From assembly GCA_030540195.1 (NCBI GenBank), contig JAUNWT010000010.1, forward strand, positions 1-44,136: 44,136 nt of DNA, given 5' to 3'. A program made the position numbers and the translations under genes. The stretch comes from Bacillota bacterium. GTDB lineage: Bacteria; Bacillota_I; Bacilli_A; Erysipelotrichales; Coprobacillaceae. Each line of letters opens with the position of its first letter. Position 1 is the first letter of the stretch. This document shows positions 34,046 to 42,659 of this stretch, in pieces. The notes under the pieces were generated by a model, which was not told where the DNA came from, did no database searches, and was given only the letters and a program-made list of their open reading frames with translations.

Positions 34046-34525
34046 ATGGATTTTACACACTTTGATGAAAATGGAAATGCTATTATGGTAGATGTGTCTT
34101 CAAAAGATACAACCCAAAGAACAGCTGTGGCTTATGGTGAAATTTATGTAGGTAAAGAAATTTTGCAAAAAATTGAAAACCATCAAATGAAAAAAGGTGA
34201 TGTTCTTTCAGTAGCAAGAATTGCTGGAATTATGGCAGTAAAGAAAACCAGTGATATTATTCCTTTATGTCATCCTTTACTCTTAAGTAAGATTACGGTA
34301 GATTTTCATATCAATCATGAAAAAGAATTGATTGAAACTTGTTGTCAGGTTACCTGTTTAGGTAAAACAGGGGTTGAAATGGAGGCACTTCATGGGGTAA
34401 GTGCAACCTTGCTTACAATCTATGATATGTCGAAGGCTGTTAGTAAAGAAATGGAAATTAGAAATATTCATTTAATAAGTAAAAGTGGTGGAAAGAGTGG
34501 TGATTTTAAATGGCAGGACAAGTAA
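34046..34525 (+). CDS. moaC: Cyclic pyranopterin monophosphate synthase MoaC
   Basis: MoaC converts the MoaA product into cyclic pyranopterin monophosphate, the molybdopterin precursor. The 159-residue protein shows KKGDVLSVARIAGIMAVKKTSDIIPLCHPLLLSK and the C-terminal GVEMEALHGVSATLLTIYDMSKA, both standard. It is one base after the moaA stop and overlaps the next gene by 16 bases. Confidence 0.96.
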   Translation: MDFTHFDENGNAIMVDVSSKDTTQRTAVAYGEIYVGKEILQKIENHQMKKGDVLSVARIAGIMAVKKTSDIIPLCHPLLLSKITVDFHINHEKELIETCCQVTCLGKTGVEMEALHGVSATLLTIYDMSKAVSKEMEIRNIHLISKSGGKSGDFKWQDK

Positions 34526-35451
34526 AAGCAATTTGTTTGAGCAAAAAAAAGGGTACAGCAAAAACACCTGTTGAAAAAATTGAAGTTATTGAAAATCATG
34601 GCTTTAAAAATGATGCCCATGCCGGTTCTTGGCATCGCCAAGTTTCTTTATTATCTTATGAAACAAGAGAGGAATTTAAACAAATGGGTTCTACTGTTGA
34701 AGATGGTGCCTTTGGCGAAAATTTACTTATTTCAGGAATTGATTTTAATGAAATTGAAATAGGGACCTGTCTTAAAATTGGTGATGTTATCCTTGAAATT
34801 ACTCAACTTGGAAAAAGCTGCCATAATCATTGTGCTATTTATCATCAAGTTGGAAAATGTATCATGCCAACCAACGGCTTATTTTCACGTGTTTTAAAAG
34901 GGGGAGAGATTCAATTGAATGATTCAGTTGAAGTTTTAAAAGAAAAAGATAAACGTTTACGTGTGGCGATTTTAACACTTTCTGATAAAGGAAGTCAGGG
35001 ATTGAGAGAAGATTTAAGTGGACCTTATATTCAAGAATATTTTAAAGAAAAAGGTTATTATGTAACTTCTTATGAAATCTTACCGGATGAACAAAAGCTA
35101 ATTGAACAAGCGTTGATCAATTTAGCAGATCGTTGTCATAATGATTTAATTATTACGACGGGTGGAACAGGATTAAGCATGCGTGATGTCACACCAGAAG
35201 CAACGCTAAAAGTTGCAACAAGAAATGTACCAGGTATCAGTGAAGCGATTCGTTATGAGTCAATGAAATATACCAATCGTGCCATGCTTTCAAGAGGCGT
35301 ATCTGTTTTAAGAAACCAAACGTTGATTATTAATTTGCCAGGAAGTTTAAAAGCTGTTAAAGAAAGTTTAGAAATTATTATTGATCCTTTAAAACATGGG
35401 TTAGAAATTTTAAAAGGAGAGGCACATGATTGTGCTCGCAAAGATGGTTGA
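34510..35451 (+). CDS. MOSC domain fused to MogA/MoaB-type molybdopterin adenylyltransferase
   Basis: A 313-residue two-domain protein. Residues 1 to about 145 form a MOSC domain (FKNDAHAGSWHRQVSLLS, GAFGENLLISG, and Cys104 in GKSCHNHCAIYH), a fold that handles sulfur or metal on molybdenum cofactor. Residues about 150 to 313 form a MogA/MoaB domain (RVAILTLSDKGSQG, TTGGTGLSMRDVTPE) that adenylylates molybdopterin before molybdenum insertion. The ATG follows GGTGATTTTAA within the end of moaC. The fusion joins cofactor activation and sulfur/metal handling in one chain. Confidence 0.9.
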   Translation: MAGQVKAICLSKKKGTAKTPVEKIEVIENHGFKNDAHAGSWHRQVSLLSYETREEFKQMGSTVEDGAFGENLLISGIDFNEIEIGTCLKIGDVILEITQLGKSCHNHCAIYHQVGKCIMPTNGLFSRVLKGGEIQLNDSVEVLKEKDKRLRVAILTLSDKGSQGLREDLSGPYIQEYFKEKGYYVTSYEILPDEQKLIEQALINLADRCHNDLIITTGGTGLSMRDVTPEATLKVATRNVPGISEAIRYESMKYTNRAMLSRGVSVLRNQTLIINLPGSLKAVKESLEIIIDPLKHGLEILKGEAHDCARKDG

Positions 35452-36121
35452 TTTATCTCCTTTATATATTTCTTTAAAAACAGCAATTATTACAATCATC
35501 ATTACTTTCTTTTTAGGCTTATTTCTCGCAAAATGGACGTTGAATCGAAAACACGATTTAACGAAAATTATTTTAGATGGTATTTTTACCTTACCTCTTG
35601 TTTTACCACCAACAGTCATGGGATTTTTCTTATTAATGATCTTTGGTGTTAATCAACCTATTGGAAAACTTTTTATCCATATTTTTCATTATAAAATTGC
35701 CTTTAGCTTTTCAGCAACCGTTATTGCTGCTGTCGTGATTTCCTTCCCATTGATGTATCGTAGTGCCAAAGCGGCTATGGAACAAGTAGATCATGATTTA
35801 ATTGATGCAGGAAGAACTTTAGGTATGTCAGAAAAAAGAATTTTCTTTACAGTCATTTTACCTGAAGCTATGCCTGGTATTATTAGTGGGGGTGTTTTAT
35901 CCTTTGCGAGAGGTTTAGGGGAATTTGGCGCAACAGCAATGCTTGCAGGAAATATTGTTGGAAAAACAAGAACCTTGCCTTTAGCGGTTTATAGCGAAGT
36001 TATGTCAGGTAATTATGATAATGCAGGCGTTTATGTCTTTATTATCGTTGTTATTTGCTTGATAGCTGTGGTAGGTGTCAATATTTATCAATACTCTACC
36101 AAGAAAAAAAGGAGTTTCTAG
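35426..36121 (+). CDS. modB: Molybdate ABC transporter permease
   Basis: The 231-residue membrane permease has about five or six hydrophobic helices and the EAA loop LIDAGRTLGMSEKRIFFTVILPEAMPGI that docks to the ATPase. LPPTVMGF and GALGEFGAT-like (ARGLGEFGATAML) segments are typical of ModB. The ATG at 35426 is five bases after AGGAGA and lies inside the previous gene. It directly abuts modC. Confidence 0.92.
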   Translation: MIVLAKMVDLSPLYISLKTAIITIIITFFLGLFLAKWTLNRKHDLTKIILDGIFTLPLVLPPTVMGFFLLMIFGVNQPIGKLFIHIFHYKIAFSFSATVIAAVVISFPLMYRSAKAAMEQVDHDLIDAGRTLGMSEKRIFFTVILPEAMPGIISGGVLSFARGLGEFGATAMLAGNIVGKTRTLPLAVYSEVMSGNYDNAGVYVFIIVVICLIAVVGVNIYQYSTKKKRSF

Positions 36122-36769
36122 ATGAAATTAGAAGTCAAAATCTTTAAAAAACTAGCGGAATATGATTTAGATGTGTGTTTTGAAAGTCATGAAGATCGTC
36201 TTGGTTTAATGGGACCGAGTGGAAGTGGTAAAAGTATGGTTTTAAAATGTATTGCTGGCATTATGACTCCTGATTCAGGACGTATTGTTTTAGATGATGA
36301 AGTTTTATTTGATAGTGATTTAAAAATCAATGTGCCACCGCAAAAAAGAATGATTGGTTATATGTTTCAAAATTATGCTTTATTTAATCATATGAATGTT
36401 TATCAAAATATTGCAGCGCCATTAAAAGCTCATCATGAAGATAAACAAATGATTAAAGAAAAAGTTCAACAAATCATGAAAGATTTTCAAATAGATGATT
36501 TACAAAAAAGATATCCTCGTCAACTTTCGGGAGGACAAAAACAACGCGTTGCTTTAGCACGCTTACTTGTTTATGATACAAAACTTGTTTTATTAGATGA
36601 ACCTTTTAGTGCTTTAGATGAATCATTAAAGGAAATGCTTCTCAATGAAACAAAGAAAAAATTAATTGAGTATCAAAAAAAATGCCTGTTTGTAACACAT
36701 AGTCCAAAGGAAATGAAAATGATGTGTGACAATAAATTAAAAATAAAAAGAGGGAGATTGGAAAAATGA
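36122..36769 (+). CDS. modC: Molybdate ABC transporter ATPase (short ModC)
   Basis: The 215-residue ABC ATPase energises molybdate uptake. Walker A GPSGSGKSM, signature LSGGQKQRVALARLL, Walker B LVLLDEPFSALD and the switch His in FVTHS are all present. The protein ends soon after, so it lacks the C-terminal TOBE/Mop oxyanion-binding domain of E. coli ModC. It starts right after the modB stop and overlaps modA by four bases. Confidence 0.9.
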   Translation: MKLEVKIFKKLAEYDLDVCFESHEDRLGLMGPSGSGKSMVLKCIAGIMTPDSGRIVLDDEVLFDSDLKINVPPQKRMIGYMFQNYALFNHMNVYQNIAAPLKAHHEDKQMIKEKVQQIMKDFQIDDLQKRYPRQLSGGQKQRVALARLLVYDTKLVLLDEPFSALDESLKEMLLNETKKKLIEYQKKCLFVTHSPKEMKMMCDNKLKIKRGRLEK

Positions 36770-37545
36770 AAAAGTTATTAAGTTTAATGTGTAGTTTATT
36801 AATGATTGTTACTTTATGTGGTTGTTCATCAACTCAAGATCAACAAGAAGAAGTAACATTGACACTTGCTGCAGCTGCAAGTTTGGAAAATACGTTTGAA
36901 GATAAACTAATTCCAGAATTTGAAAAGGAAAATCCAAATATCAAAGTTCAAGGAGTTTATGATTCAAGTGGTAAATTACAAATTCAAATTGAACAAGGAT
37001 TAAAAGCAGATGTTTTCTTTTCTGCAGCAACAAAACAAATGGATGCTCTTGTTGATGAAAAATATATCAATAAAAAAGATGTTGTTGACTTATTAGAAAA
37101 TAAACTTGTTTTAATTACTGGTAAACAAACAACAACAGAAGTAAAAGATTTTGCGGATATTGCAAAAGCAGAAACAATTGCTATTGGTGATCCTGAAGTT
37201 GTACCTGCTGGTCAATATGCAAAAATGGCATTAACTCATTTAGGATTATATGATGCTTTAACTTCAAAATATAGTTTAGGAGGAAATGTCACAGAAGTAT
37301 TAAACTGGGTTGCTTCTTCTTCAAGTGAAGTAGGTATTGTTTATTCAACAGATGCTAAAAGCAGTAAAGATGTAAAAGTTCTTGCAACATGTGAAAATAG
37401 TTTATTAGATGAACCTGTTATTTATCCAGTCGCAAAACTTGCTAAAACAAAACATAGTGATGAAACTGAAAAATTCATGAAATTTATTCAAAAGAAATCT
37501 TCTTTAAAACAATTTGAAAATTACGGATTTACTGTTAATAAATAA
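36766..37545 (+). CDS. modA: Molybdate-binding lipoprotein of ABC transporter
   Basis: The 259-residue substrate-binding lipoprotein has a signal peptide with lipobox LCGC (Cys20). LAAAASLENTFEDKLIPEFE, VYDSSGKLQIQIEQGLKADVFFSAATKQMD and GDPEVVPAGQYAKMAL match ModA. It would catch molybdate (or tungstate) outside the membrane and hand it to ModBC. A GGGAGATTGG site precedes the ATG. It is followed by a MoeA-like gene after a one-base gap. Confidence 0.93.
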   Translation: MKKLLSLMCSLLMIVTLCGCSSTQDQQEEVTLTLAAAASLENTFEDKLIPEFEKENPNIKVQGVYDSSGKLQIQIEQGLKADVFFSAATKQMDALVDEKYINKKDVVDLLENKLVLITGKQTTTEVKDFADIAKAETIAIGDPEVVPAGQYAKMALTHLGLYDALTSKYSLGGNVTEVLNWVASSSSEVGIVYSTDAKSSKDVKVLATCENSLLDEPVIYPVAKLAKTKHSDETEKFMKFIQKKSSLKQFENYGFTVNK

Positions 37546-37546
37546 C

Positions 37547-38563
37547 ATGAAAGAAATCAAAACTGAAGATGCCATTGGCAGTGTACTCTGCCATGACATC
37601 ACAGAAATTGTTAAAGACCAAAGAAAAGGCCCTCGTTTTAAGAAGGGCCATATTATTAAAGAAGAAGATATTGAAGTATTATTGAATTTAGGAAAAGAAC
37701 ATCTTTATGTTTTTGAAAAAGATGAAACAATGATGCATGAAAATGACGCAGCTGAAATATTATGCAATCTTTGCTTCAATGATTATATGGAAAAAAGTGG
37801 TATTAGTGAAGGAAAGATTGAACTTAAAAGTACGATCGATGGATTGTTTAAAGTAAATCGAGAAGAGCTTTTTAAAGTCAATTCTTTTGGACAAATGATG
37901 ATTGCGACAAGACAAGGAAATGTACCTGTAAAAAAAGGAGATAAACTTGCCGGTATGCGTATTATTCCACTCGTTATTGAAAAAGAAAAAATGCAACAAA
38001 TCCAAGAGAAAGTTCAAAAACCTATTTTAAAAATCATGCCTTATCAAATAAAAACAGCAGGAATTATTACTACAGGCTCTGAGGTTTATAAAGGGAGAAT
38101 CAAAGACACCTTTACTCCAGTCATTGTAGAAAAATTAAAAGAGTATGGAGTAGAAGTTACTTACCATAGTTTATCATTAGATGACCATGAAATGACAACA
38201 AGCAAAATCAATGAAGCTTTAAAACAAGGGGTGGATCTTGTTTTATGTACAGGGGGTATGTCTGTTGATCCTGATGATAAAACACCACTTGCGATAAAAA
38301 ATACAGGTGCCAAAATTGTAAGCTATGGTGCACCCGTTCTTCCTGGAGCAATGTTTTTATTAAGTTACAAAGGTGATGTGCCAATTGTAGGTTTACCAGG
38401 GTGTGTCATGTATTCCCGTCGAACAATTTTTGATGTTGTTTTACCAAGACTTCTTGCTAAAGATCCAATTACGAGTGATGAACTTGCTTCACTTGGTGAA
38501 GGCGGACTTTGTTTAAATTGTCCTGTTTGTACTTTTCCAAATTGTGGACTTTCGAAAGGATAA
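37547..38563 (+). CDS. MoeA-like molybdopterin-binding protein with C-terminal cysteine cluster
   Basis: A 338-residue protein of the MoeA/MoCF-biosynthesis fold. The central part contains AGIITTGSEVYKGRIKDTFTP and DLVLCTGGMSVDPDDKTPLAI, the molybdopterin-binding motifs. It is shorter than MoeA (about 400) and the usual last domain is absent. Instead it ends with GGLCLNCPVCTFPNCGLSKG, which places Cys at 322, 325, 328 and 333. Such proteins occur in loci of selenium-dependent molybdenum hydroxylases; the cluster may bind metal, Fe-S or selenium. No good ribosome binding site is seen; the start, one base past the modA stop, suggests re-initiation. Confidence 0.85.
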   Translation: MKEIKTEDAIGSVLCHDITEIVKDQRKGPRFKKGHIIKEEDIEVLLNLGKEHLYVFEKDETMMHENDAAEILCNLCFNDYMEKSGISEGKIELKSTIDGLFKVNREELFKVNSFGQMMIATRQGNVPVKKGDKLAGMRIIPLVIEKEKMQQIQEKVQKPILKIMPYQIKTAGIITTGSEVYKGRIKDTFTPVIVEKLKEYGVEVTYHSLSLDDHEMTTSKINEALKQGVDLVLCTGGMSVDPDDKTPLAIKNTGAKIVSYGAPVLPGAMFLLSYKGDVPIVGLPGCVMYSRRTIFDVVLPRLLAKDPITSDELASLGEGGLCLNCPVCTFPNCGLSKG

Positions 38564-38566
38564 AAG

Positions 38567-38917
38567 ATGACTTATAAAAATCCACAGAAATTTGATATGA
38601 AGATTCGTCTTTATAACCAAGAAAAAAGTTTTGGCAAAGGTGTCTATGAATTAATGAAAAAAACGCAGACTTTTGGTTCTTTATCAGGAGCTTACAAAGA
38701 TATGAAAATGTCAAATTCGAAGGCTTGGAAAATCTTAAAGCGTGCGGAAGAAGATTTAGGGATGCCTCTTGTTGAACGTGTCAGTGGTGGTAAAGATGGT
38801 GGTGGCAGTAAACTTACTCAAGAAGGCGAATTATTATTAGAAAAATATGAAAAATTCATTCAAGAAATGAATACATATGCAAATAATCGTTTTAAGGAGA
38901 TTTTTGAAGATGAATAA
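38567..38917 (+). CDS. ModE-type winged-helix regulator lacking a molybdate-binding domain
   Basis: The 116-residue protein matches the N-terminal DNA-binding domain of ModE and related LysR-type helix-turn-helix proteins: FGSLSGAYKDMKMSNSKAWK and LVERVSGGKDGGGSKLTQEG. It lacks the TOBE/Mop domains with which full ModE senses molybdate. It may still regulate the operon by binding the dyad before moaA, with a different partner as sensor. AAAAG precedes the ATG. It overlaps the next gene by eight bases. Confidence 0.85.
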   Translation: MTYKNPQKFDMKIRLYNQEKSFGKGVYELMKKTQTFGSLSGAYKDMKMSNSKAWKILKRAEEDLGMPLVERVSGGKDGGGSKLTQEGELLLEKYEKFIQEMNTYANNRFKEIFEDE

Positions 38918-39140
38918 GCAGGAATATTTAATTATTACTTTTCATTCATTAGATGATGCAATGGATTTAGAGGCAAAACAAACATCTTCTATGAAGGGAC
39001 GTTTGATACCTAAACCATCTGTTATTGAGGCTGGATGTGGCATGTGTTTTTCTTGTCAAAATAAAGAAATAGACAAGTGGAAGATTTTTCTTGAAGAAAA
39101 TCAAATTCATTATGAAAAAATAGTAAAGGTTGTGTTTTAA
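38910..39140 (+). CDS. DUF3343 putative selenium/sulfur carrier protein
   Basis: A 76-residue protein with FHSLDDAMDLE at the start and the triple-cysteine motif CGMCFSC (Cys43, Cys46, Cys49). DUF3343 is a putative Se/S carrier, found with selD and yedF in labile-selenium loci. The ATG at 38910 has AAGGAG at good spacing; an upstream in-frame reading inside the ModE-like gene was rejected. Its stop is immediately followed by selD. Confidence 0.85.
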   Translation: MNKQEYLIITFHSLDDAMDLEAKQTSSMKGRLIPKPSVIEAGCGMCFSCQNKEIDKWKIFLEENQIHYEKIVKVVF

Positions 39141-40160
39141 TTGAAAGAAAAGCTTTATTGTAAAAGTGGTGGATGTAGTGCTAAATTAGGAGCTAAAAAA
39201 TTAAGTCATATTTTAGAAAAAATCGATAAATATCCTAATCCCAACTTACTGGTTGGTTTTGATAGTCATGATGATGCTTCTGTTTATCAAATAAATGAAC
39301 ATCAAGCGATTGTTTCAACTCTTGATTTCTTTCCACCGATGGTAGAAGATCCCTATTTATTTGGACAAATTGCAGCTACGAATGCTTTAAGTGATGTTTA
39401 TGCCATGGGTGGAACACCTTTAACTGCTTTAAATATTGTTTGTTTTAACGATCAAGATGATTTAAATATTTTAGGAAAGATCATTGAAGGTGGAAATGAT
39501 AAATTAAAAGAAGCAAAAGTTGTTTTGTCAGGAGGACATTCAATCAAAGATGAATCAACAAAATATGGTTTAAGTGTAACTGGAATCGTAGATCCAAGTA
39601 AAATGATTCAAAACAATGGGGTACAAATTGGTGATACGTTAATTCTTACTAAAAAATTAGGAGTAGGATTAACATTAAATGCTTACCGTTTAAATGATGC
39701 ACGTCAAGAAATACTTGAGGAAGTTTTTAAGAGTATGACGACACTTAATAAATATGCTTTTGATGTTTTAAATAAGTATACAATCCATGCTTTAACGGAT
39801 GTGACAGGGTTTGGGCTACTTGTTCATTTAGATGAAATGCTTGACAAGAAAGCGACTGCGCTTTTAGATAAAGAAAGTATTCCTTATTTTAAGGATTGTC
39901 CTTATTATGTTGATGAATTCTATTTAAGTGGAGGAGCACAACATAATCGAAATGCGATGAAAAATAAAGTTTGTTTTGATGAAGAAAACTTTGTTTTAGA
40001 AGAAATTCTTTATGATCCACAAACGAGTGGAGGACTTCTTGCCAGCGTTGCAAGTGATGATTTAGAAAATATTTTAAATGATTTTAAACAAGCAGGGCTT
40101 GCTTGTTATGTAATTGGGAAAATTATTGACAAAGATCAATTTGATATTTATGTACGTTAG
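39141..40160 (+). CDS. selD: Selenide, water dikinase SelD
   Basis: SelD makes selenophosphate from selenide and ATP. The 339-residue protein has the active-site loop KSGGCSAK with Cys12 and Lys15, corresponding to the essential Cys and Lys of E. coli SelD; the second Cys of that loop is Ala here, and no selenocysteine is used. GHSIKDESTKYG and LTDVTGFGLLVHLDEM are also typical. TTG start directly follows the previous stop, with AAAGG upstream. selA and selB are absent here, so it is an orphan-type SelD serving the molybdenum cofactor. Confidence 0.93.
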   Translation: MKEKLYCKSGGCSAKLGAKKLSHILEKIDKYPNPNLLVGFDSHDDASVYQINEHQAIVSTLDFFPPMVEDPYLFGQIAATNALSDVYAMGGTPLTALNIVCFNDQDDLNILGKIIEGGNDKLKEAKVVLSGGHSIKDESTKYGLSVTGIVDPSKMIQNNGVQIGDTLILTKKLGVGLTLNAYRLNDARQEILEEVFKSMTTLNKYAFDVLNKYTIHALTDVTGFGLLVHLDEMLDKKATALLDKESIPYFKDCPYYVDEFYLSGGAQHNRNAMKNKVCFDEENFVLEEILYDPQTSGGLLASVASDDLENILNDFKQAGLACYVIGKIIDKDQFDIYVR

Positions 40161-40169
40161 GAGATTATT

Positions 40170-40739
40170 ATGGAAATTTTAGATGCTCGAGGACTTGAAT
40201 GTCCTCTACCAGTTGTGAAAACAAAAGAATTATTAAAAGAAATTGATAAAATAAAAGTACTTGTTGATAATGAAATTGCGATTGAAAACTTGACAAAATT
40301 TGCCGGAGTAAGACATTATCAAATCGTTACAGGTGATGATGGAGATGACTTTTATGCCATTATTGCTAAAGAAGGCATTGATGAAGAATTAGATTTTAAT
40401 GAAAAAAGTGGTGATGTCGTTGTTGTTTCAAGTAAAACAATGGGAAGTAACGAAGAACTTGGGGCTATTTTAATGAAATCATTTATCTTTGCACTTACAA
40501 AACAAGATCAATTACCTAAAGAAATGATTTTCTATAATGAAGGTGTTTTCCTTACTACAAGTGAAGGAGATATTTTAAATGATTTAAAATATCTTGAAAG
40601 TCAAGGGGTTGATATTGTAAGTTGTGGAACTTGTTTGGATTTCTTTAAACGTAAAGAGTTATTACAAGTAGGGACTGTCACAAATATGTATGATATCGTT
40701 GAAAGGATGGAAAAGGCTGAAAAAGTCATTAAGCCATAA
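40170..40739 (+). CDS. yedF: Sulfurtransferase-like selenium metabolism protein YedF
   Basis: A 189-residue protein with an N-terminal TusA/SirA-like domain (EILDARGLECPLPVVKT, reactive Cys11) and a C-terminal DsrE-like domain ending SCGTCLDFFKRKELLQVG. YedF-type proteins are restricted to organisms with SelD and are thought to carry or deliver selenium. GGAG lies before the ATG and the gene is nine bases after selD. Confidence 0.93.
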   Translation: MEILDARGLECPLPVVKTKELLKEIDKIKVLVDNEIAIENLTKFAGVRHYQIVTGDDGDDFYAIIAKEGIDEELDFNEKSGDVVVVSSKTMGSNEELGAILMKSFIFALTKQDQLPKEMIFYNEGVFLTTSEGDILNDLKYLESQGVDIVSCGTCLDFFKRKELLQVGTVTNMYDIVERMEKAEKVIKP

Positions 40740-40744
40740 GAAAA

Positions 40745-41554
40745 ATGAAAGATTTGGTTATTGTAAGAGGTGGTGGCGATATTGCTACAGGAACCATTTA
40801 TAAGCTATATAAATGTGGCTTTAAAGTCTTGATTTTAGAAATTGAAAAGCCAAGTGCCATTCGAAGAAATGTTGCTTTTTGTGAAGCTATTTATGATACA
40901 CAAAAACAAGTAGAAGATGTGACTTGTTATCTAGCCCATGACTATGATGAAGCGAAAAAATTTTTAATGGAAAATAAGGTGACCTTATTGATAGATCCTA
41001 AAGCTCAAGCAATCAATTATTTCAAACCAGAGGTTGTTGTTGATGCTATTCTTGCTAAAAAAAATTTAGGAACAACAAAAGAAATGGCACCAATTACGAT
41101 TGCTTTAGGTCCAGGATTTGTTGCGGGTAAAGACGTCGATGTTGTTATTGAAACAATGCGAGGACATAAACTTGGAAGAACGATATATCAAGGGGCTGCT
41201 TTAAAAAACACGGGTGTACCAGGAATTATTAAAGGCTATGGGAAAGAACGTGTGATTCATTCTCCAGTTGCAGGAACTGTAAAACATGTAAGACATTTAA
41301 CGGATATTGTTAAAAAAGGTGAAGTGATTGCTTATGTTGATCAAACACCTATTTATGCGACAATGGATGGATTACTTCGTGGCTTGATTAAAGAAGGTTT
41401 TGTGGTTACTCAAGGTTTTAAAATGGCAGATATTGATCCACGTGAAGATGAATATGAAAATTGTTTTACTATTTCTGATAAAGCACGTTGTATCGCTGGT
41501 GGTGTCATAGAAGCTATCTTTTATTTAAGAGGACATAGAAATGATTTATCTTGA
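40745..41554 (+). CDS. yqeB: Selenium-dependent molybdenum hydroxylase system protein, YqeB/EF2563 family
   Basis: The 269-residue protein starts LVIVRGGGDIATGTIYKLYK, a Rossmann-like glycine motif, followed by AFCEAIYDTQKQVEDVTC and a lipoyl-like segment (HSPVAGTVKHV). The EF2563 family is a marker of selenium-dependent molybdenum hydroxylase systems, with unproven function in maturation of the labile selenium cofactor. It overlaps the cysteine desulfurase gene by 14 bases. Confidence 0.9.
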   Translation: MKDLVIVRGGGDIATGTIYKLYKCGFKVLILEIEKPSAIRRNVAFCEAIYDTQKQVEDVTCYLAHDYDEAKKFLMENKVTLLIDPKAQAINYFKPEVVVDAILAKKNLGTTKEMAPITIALGPGFVAGKDVDVVIETMRGHKLGRTIYQGAALKNTGVPGIIKGYGKERVIHSPVAGTVKHVRHLTDIVKKGEVIAYVDQTPIYATMDGLLRGLIKEGFVVTQGFKMADIDPREDEYENCFTISDKARCIAGGVIEAIFYLRGHRNDLS

Positions 41555-42659
41555 TCAAGCAGCAACAAGTTTTCCTAAAATTAAAGAAGTTCAAGATGCA
41601 GTAATAGATTGTATGAATCATTGTACCAATGCGAATCGTTCAACCAGTACAACGAGTTTAAATGCAAGTCGATTGATTTATCAAACACGCAAACTTATTA
41701 AAGAATATTTTCATGTACCTCCAGATGGATGTGTAGTTTTAAATAGTGGAAACACAGAAAGTCTCAATACATGTATTAAAGGTATTCTTAAAAAAGGAGA
41801 TCATGTCATTACGACCTATGCTGAACATAACAGTGTTTTAAGACCGCTTTATCAATTAGAAAAAGCAAATATCATTACATTATCGATTACTTCACCTACA
41901 GTAGAGGATATTAAAAAACATCTTCAAAATAAGACAAAATTAATTATTGTAACACATAGTTCAAATGTGACGGGTGAAATTTATCCAATTGCTGAAATTG
42001 GAAAACTTGCACATGAACACGATATTTTAATGATGAGTGATGTCGCACAAAGTGCGGGACATCTTTCAATTGATATGGAAAAGATGAATTTAGATATTTT
42101 ATGTTTTAGTGGTCATAAAGGTTTGCTTGGAAATAGTGGGATTGGCGGTTTTTGTCTTAGCTACCCTATAGAAATGGAACCTTTAATAAGCGGTGGAACC
42201 GGAATGGATTCGTTTAATCATTTTCAAAGCGATTACTATCCAGAACATGTTGAAGCAGGAACACGTAATATGACAGGAATTGCGTCTTTAAAGGCAGGGG
42301 TTTCTTATTTAATGAAATATCAAGATGAAAAAATAGCGTATGCAAATGAGCTTGTTGAACTTCTATATAATGGTTTAAAAAATATTCCTCAGGTTATTTT
42401 GTATGGTACTTTCAAAGAGAGAACACCGATTCTTGCCTTTAATATAAAAGGAATGGATAGTTTTCAAGTGGCGGAGCTTTTAAATACTGAATATGATATT
42501 GCGATTCGTTGCGGGACGCATTGTACACCCTTGATGCATCAACATCTCAATACAGTAGAAAGTGGGCTTGTAAGAGTATCGCCTTCATTTATGAATACAA
42601 AAGAAGAAATACAATTTTTCATTAAAGCAATTCAAGAAATTAGTGAGGATAATTTATGA
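41541..42659 (+). CDS. Class V aminotransferase / cysteine desulfurase-like protein
   Basis: A 372-residue PLP enzyme that probably releases sulfur or selenium from (seleno)cysteine. The N-terminus IYLDQAATSFPK, the PLP-binding Asp in SDVAQSAGH (Asp167), the Schiff-base Lys193 in FSGHKGLLG and Cys328 in RCGTHCTPL (likely catalytic) are all present; Cys324 is nearby. In this context it should feed selenide or sulfide to SelD or to the molybdenum cofactor. It overlaps both neighbours (14 bases with yqeB, four with the fused gene). Confidence 0.9.
   Translation: MIYLDQAATSFPKIKEVQDAVIDCMNHCTNANRSTSTTSLNASRLIYQTRKLIKEYFHVPPDGCVVLNSGNTESLNTCIKGILKKGDHVITTYAEHNSVLRPLYQLEKANIITLSITSPTVEDIKKHLQNKTKLIIVTHSSNVTGEIYPIAEIGKLAHEHDILMMSDVAQSAGHLSIDMEKMNLDILCFSGHKGLLGNSGIGGFCLSYPIEMEPLISGGTGMDSFNHFQSDYYPEHVEAGTRNMTGIASLKAGVSYLMKYQDEKIAYANELVELLYNGLKNIPQVILYGTFKERTPILAFNIKGMDSFQVAELLNTEYDIAIRCGTHCTPLMHQHLNTVESGLVRVSPSFMNTKEEIQFFIKAIQEISEDNL

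Noticed and set aside
39141-39190. Selenocysteine codon (TGA) in selD
   Set aside because: The active-site position is TGT (Cys); no in-frame TGA is present in any of the selenium genes.
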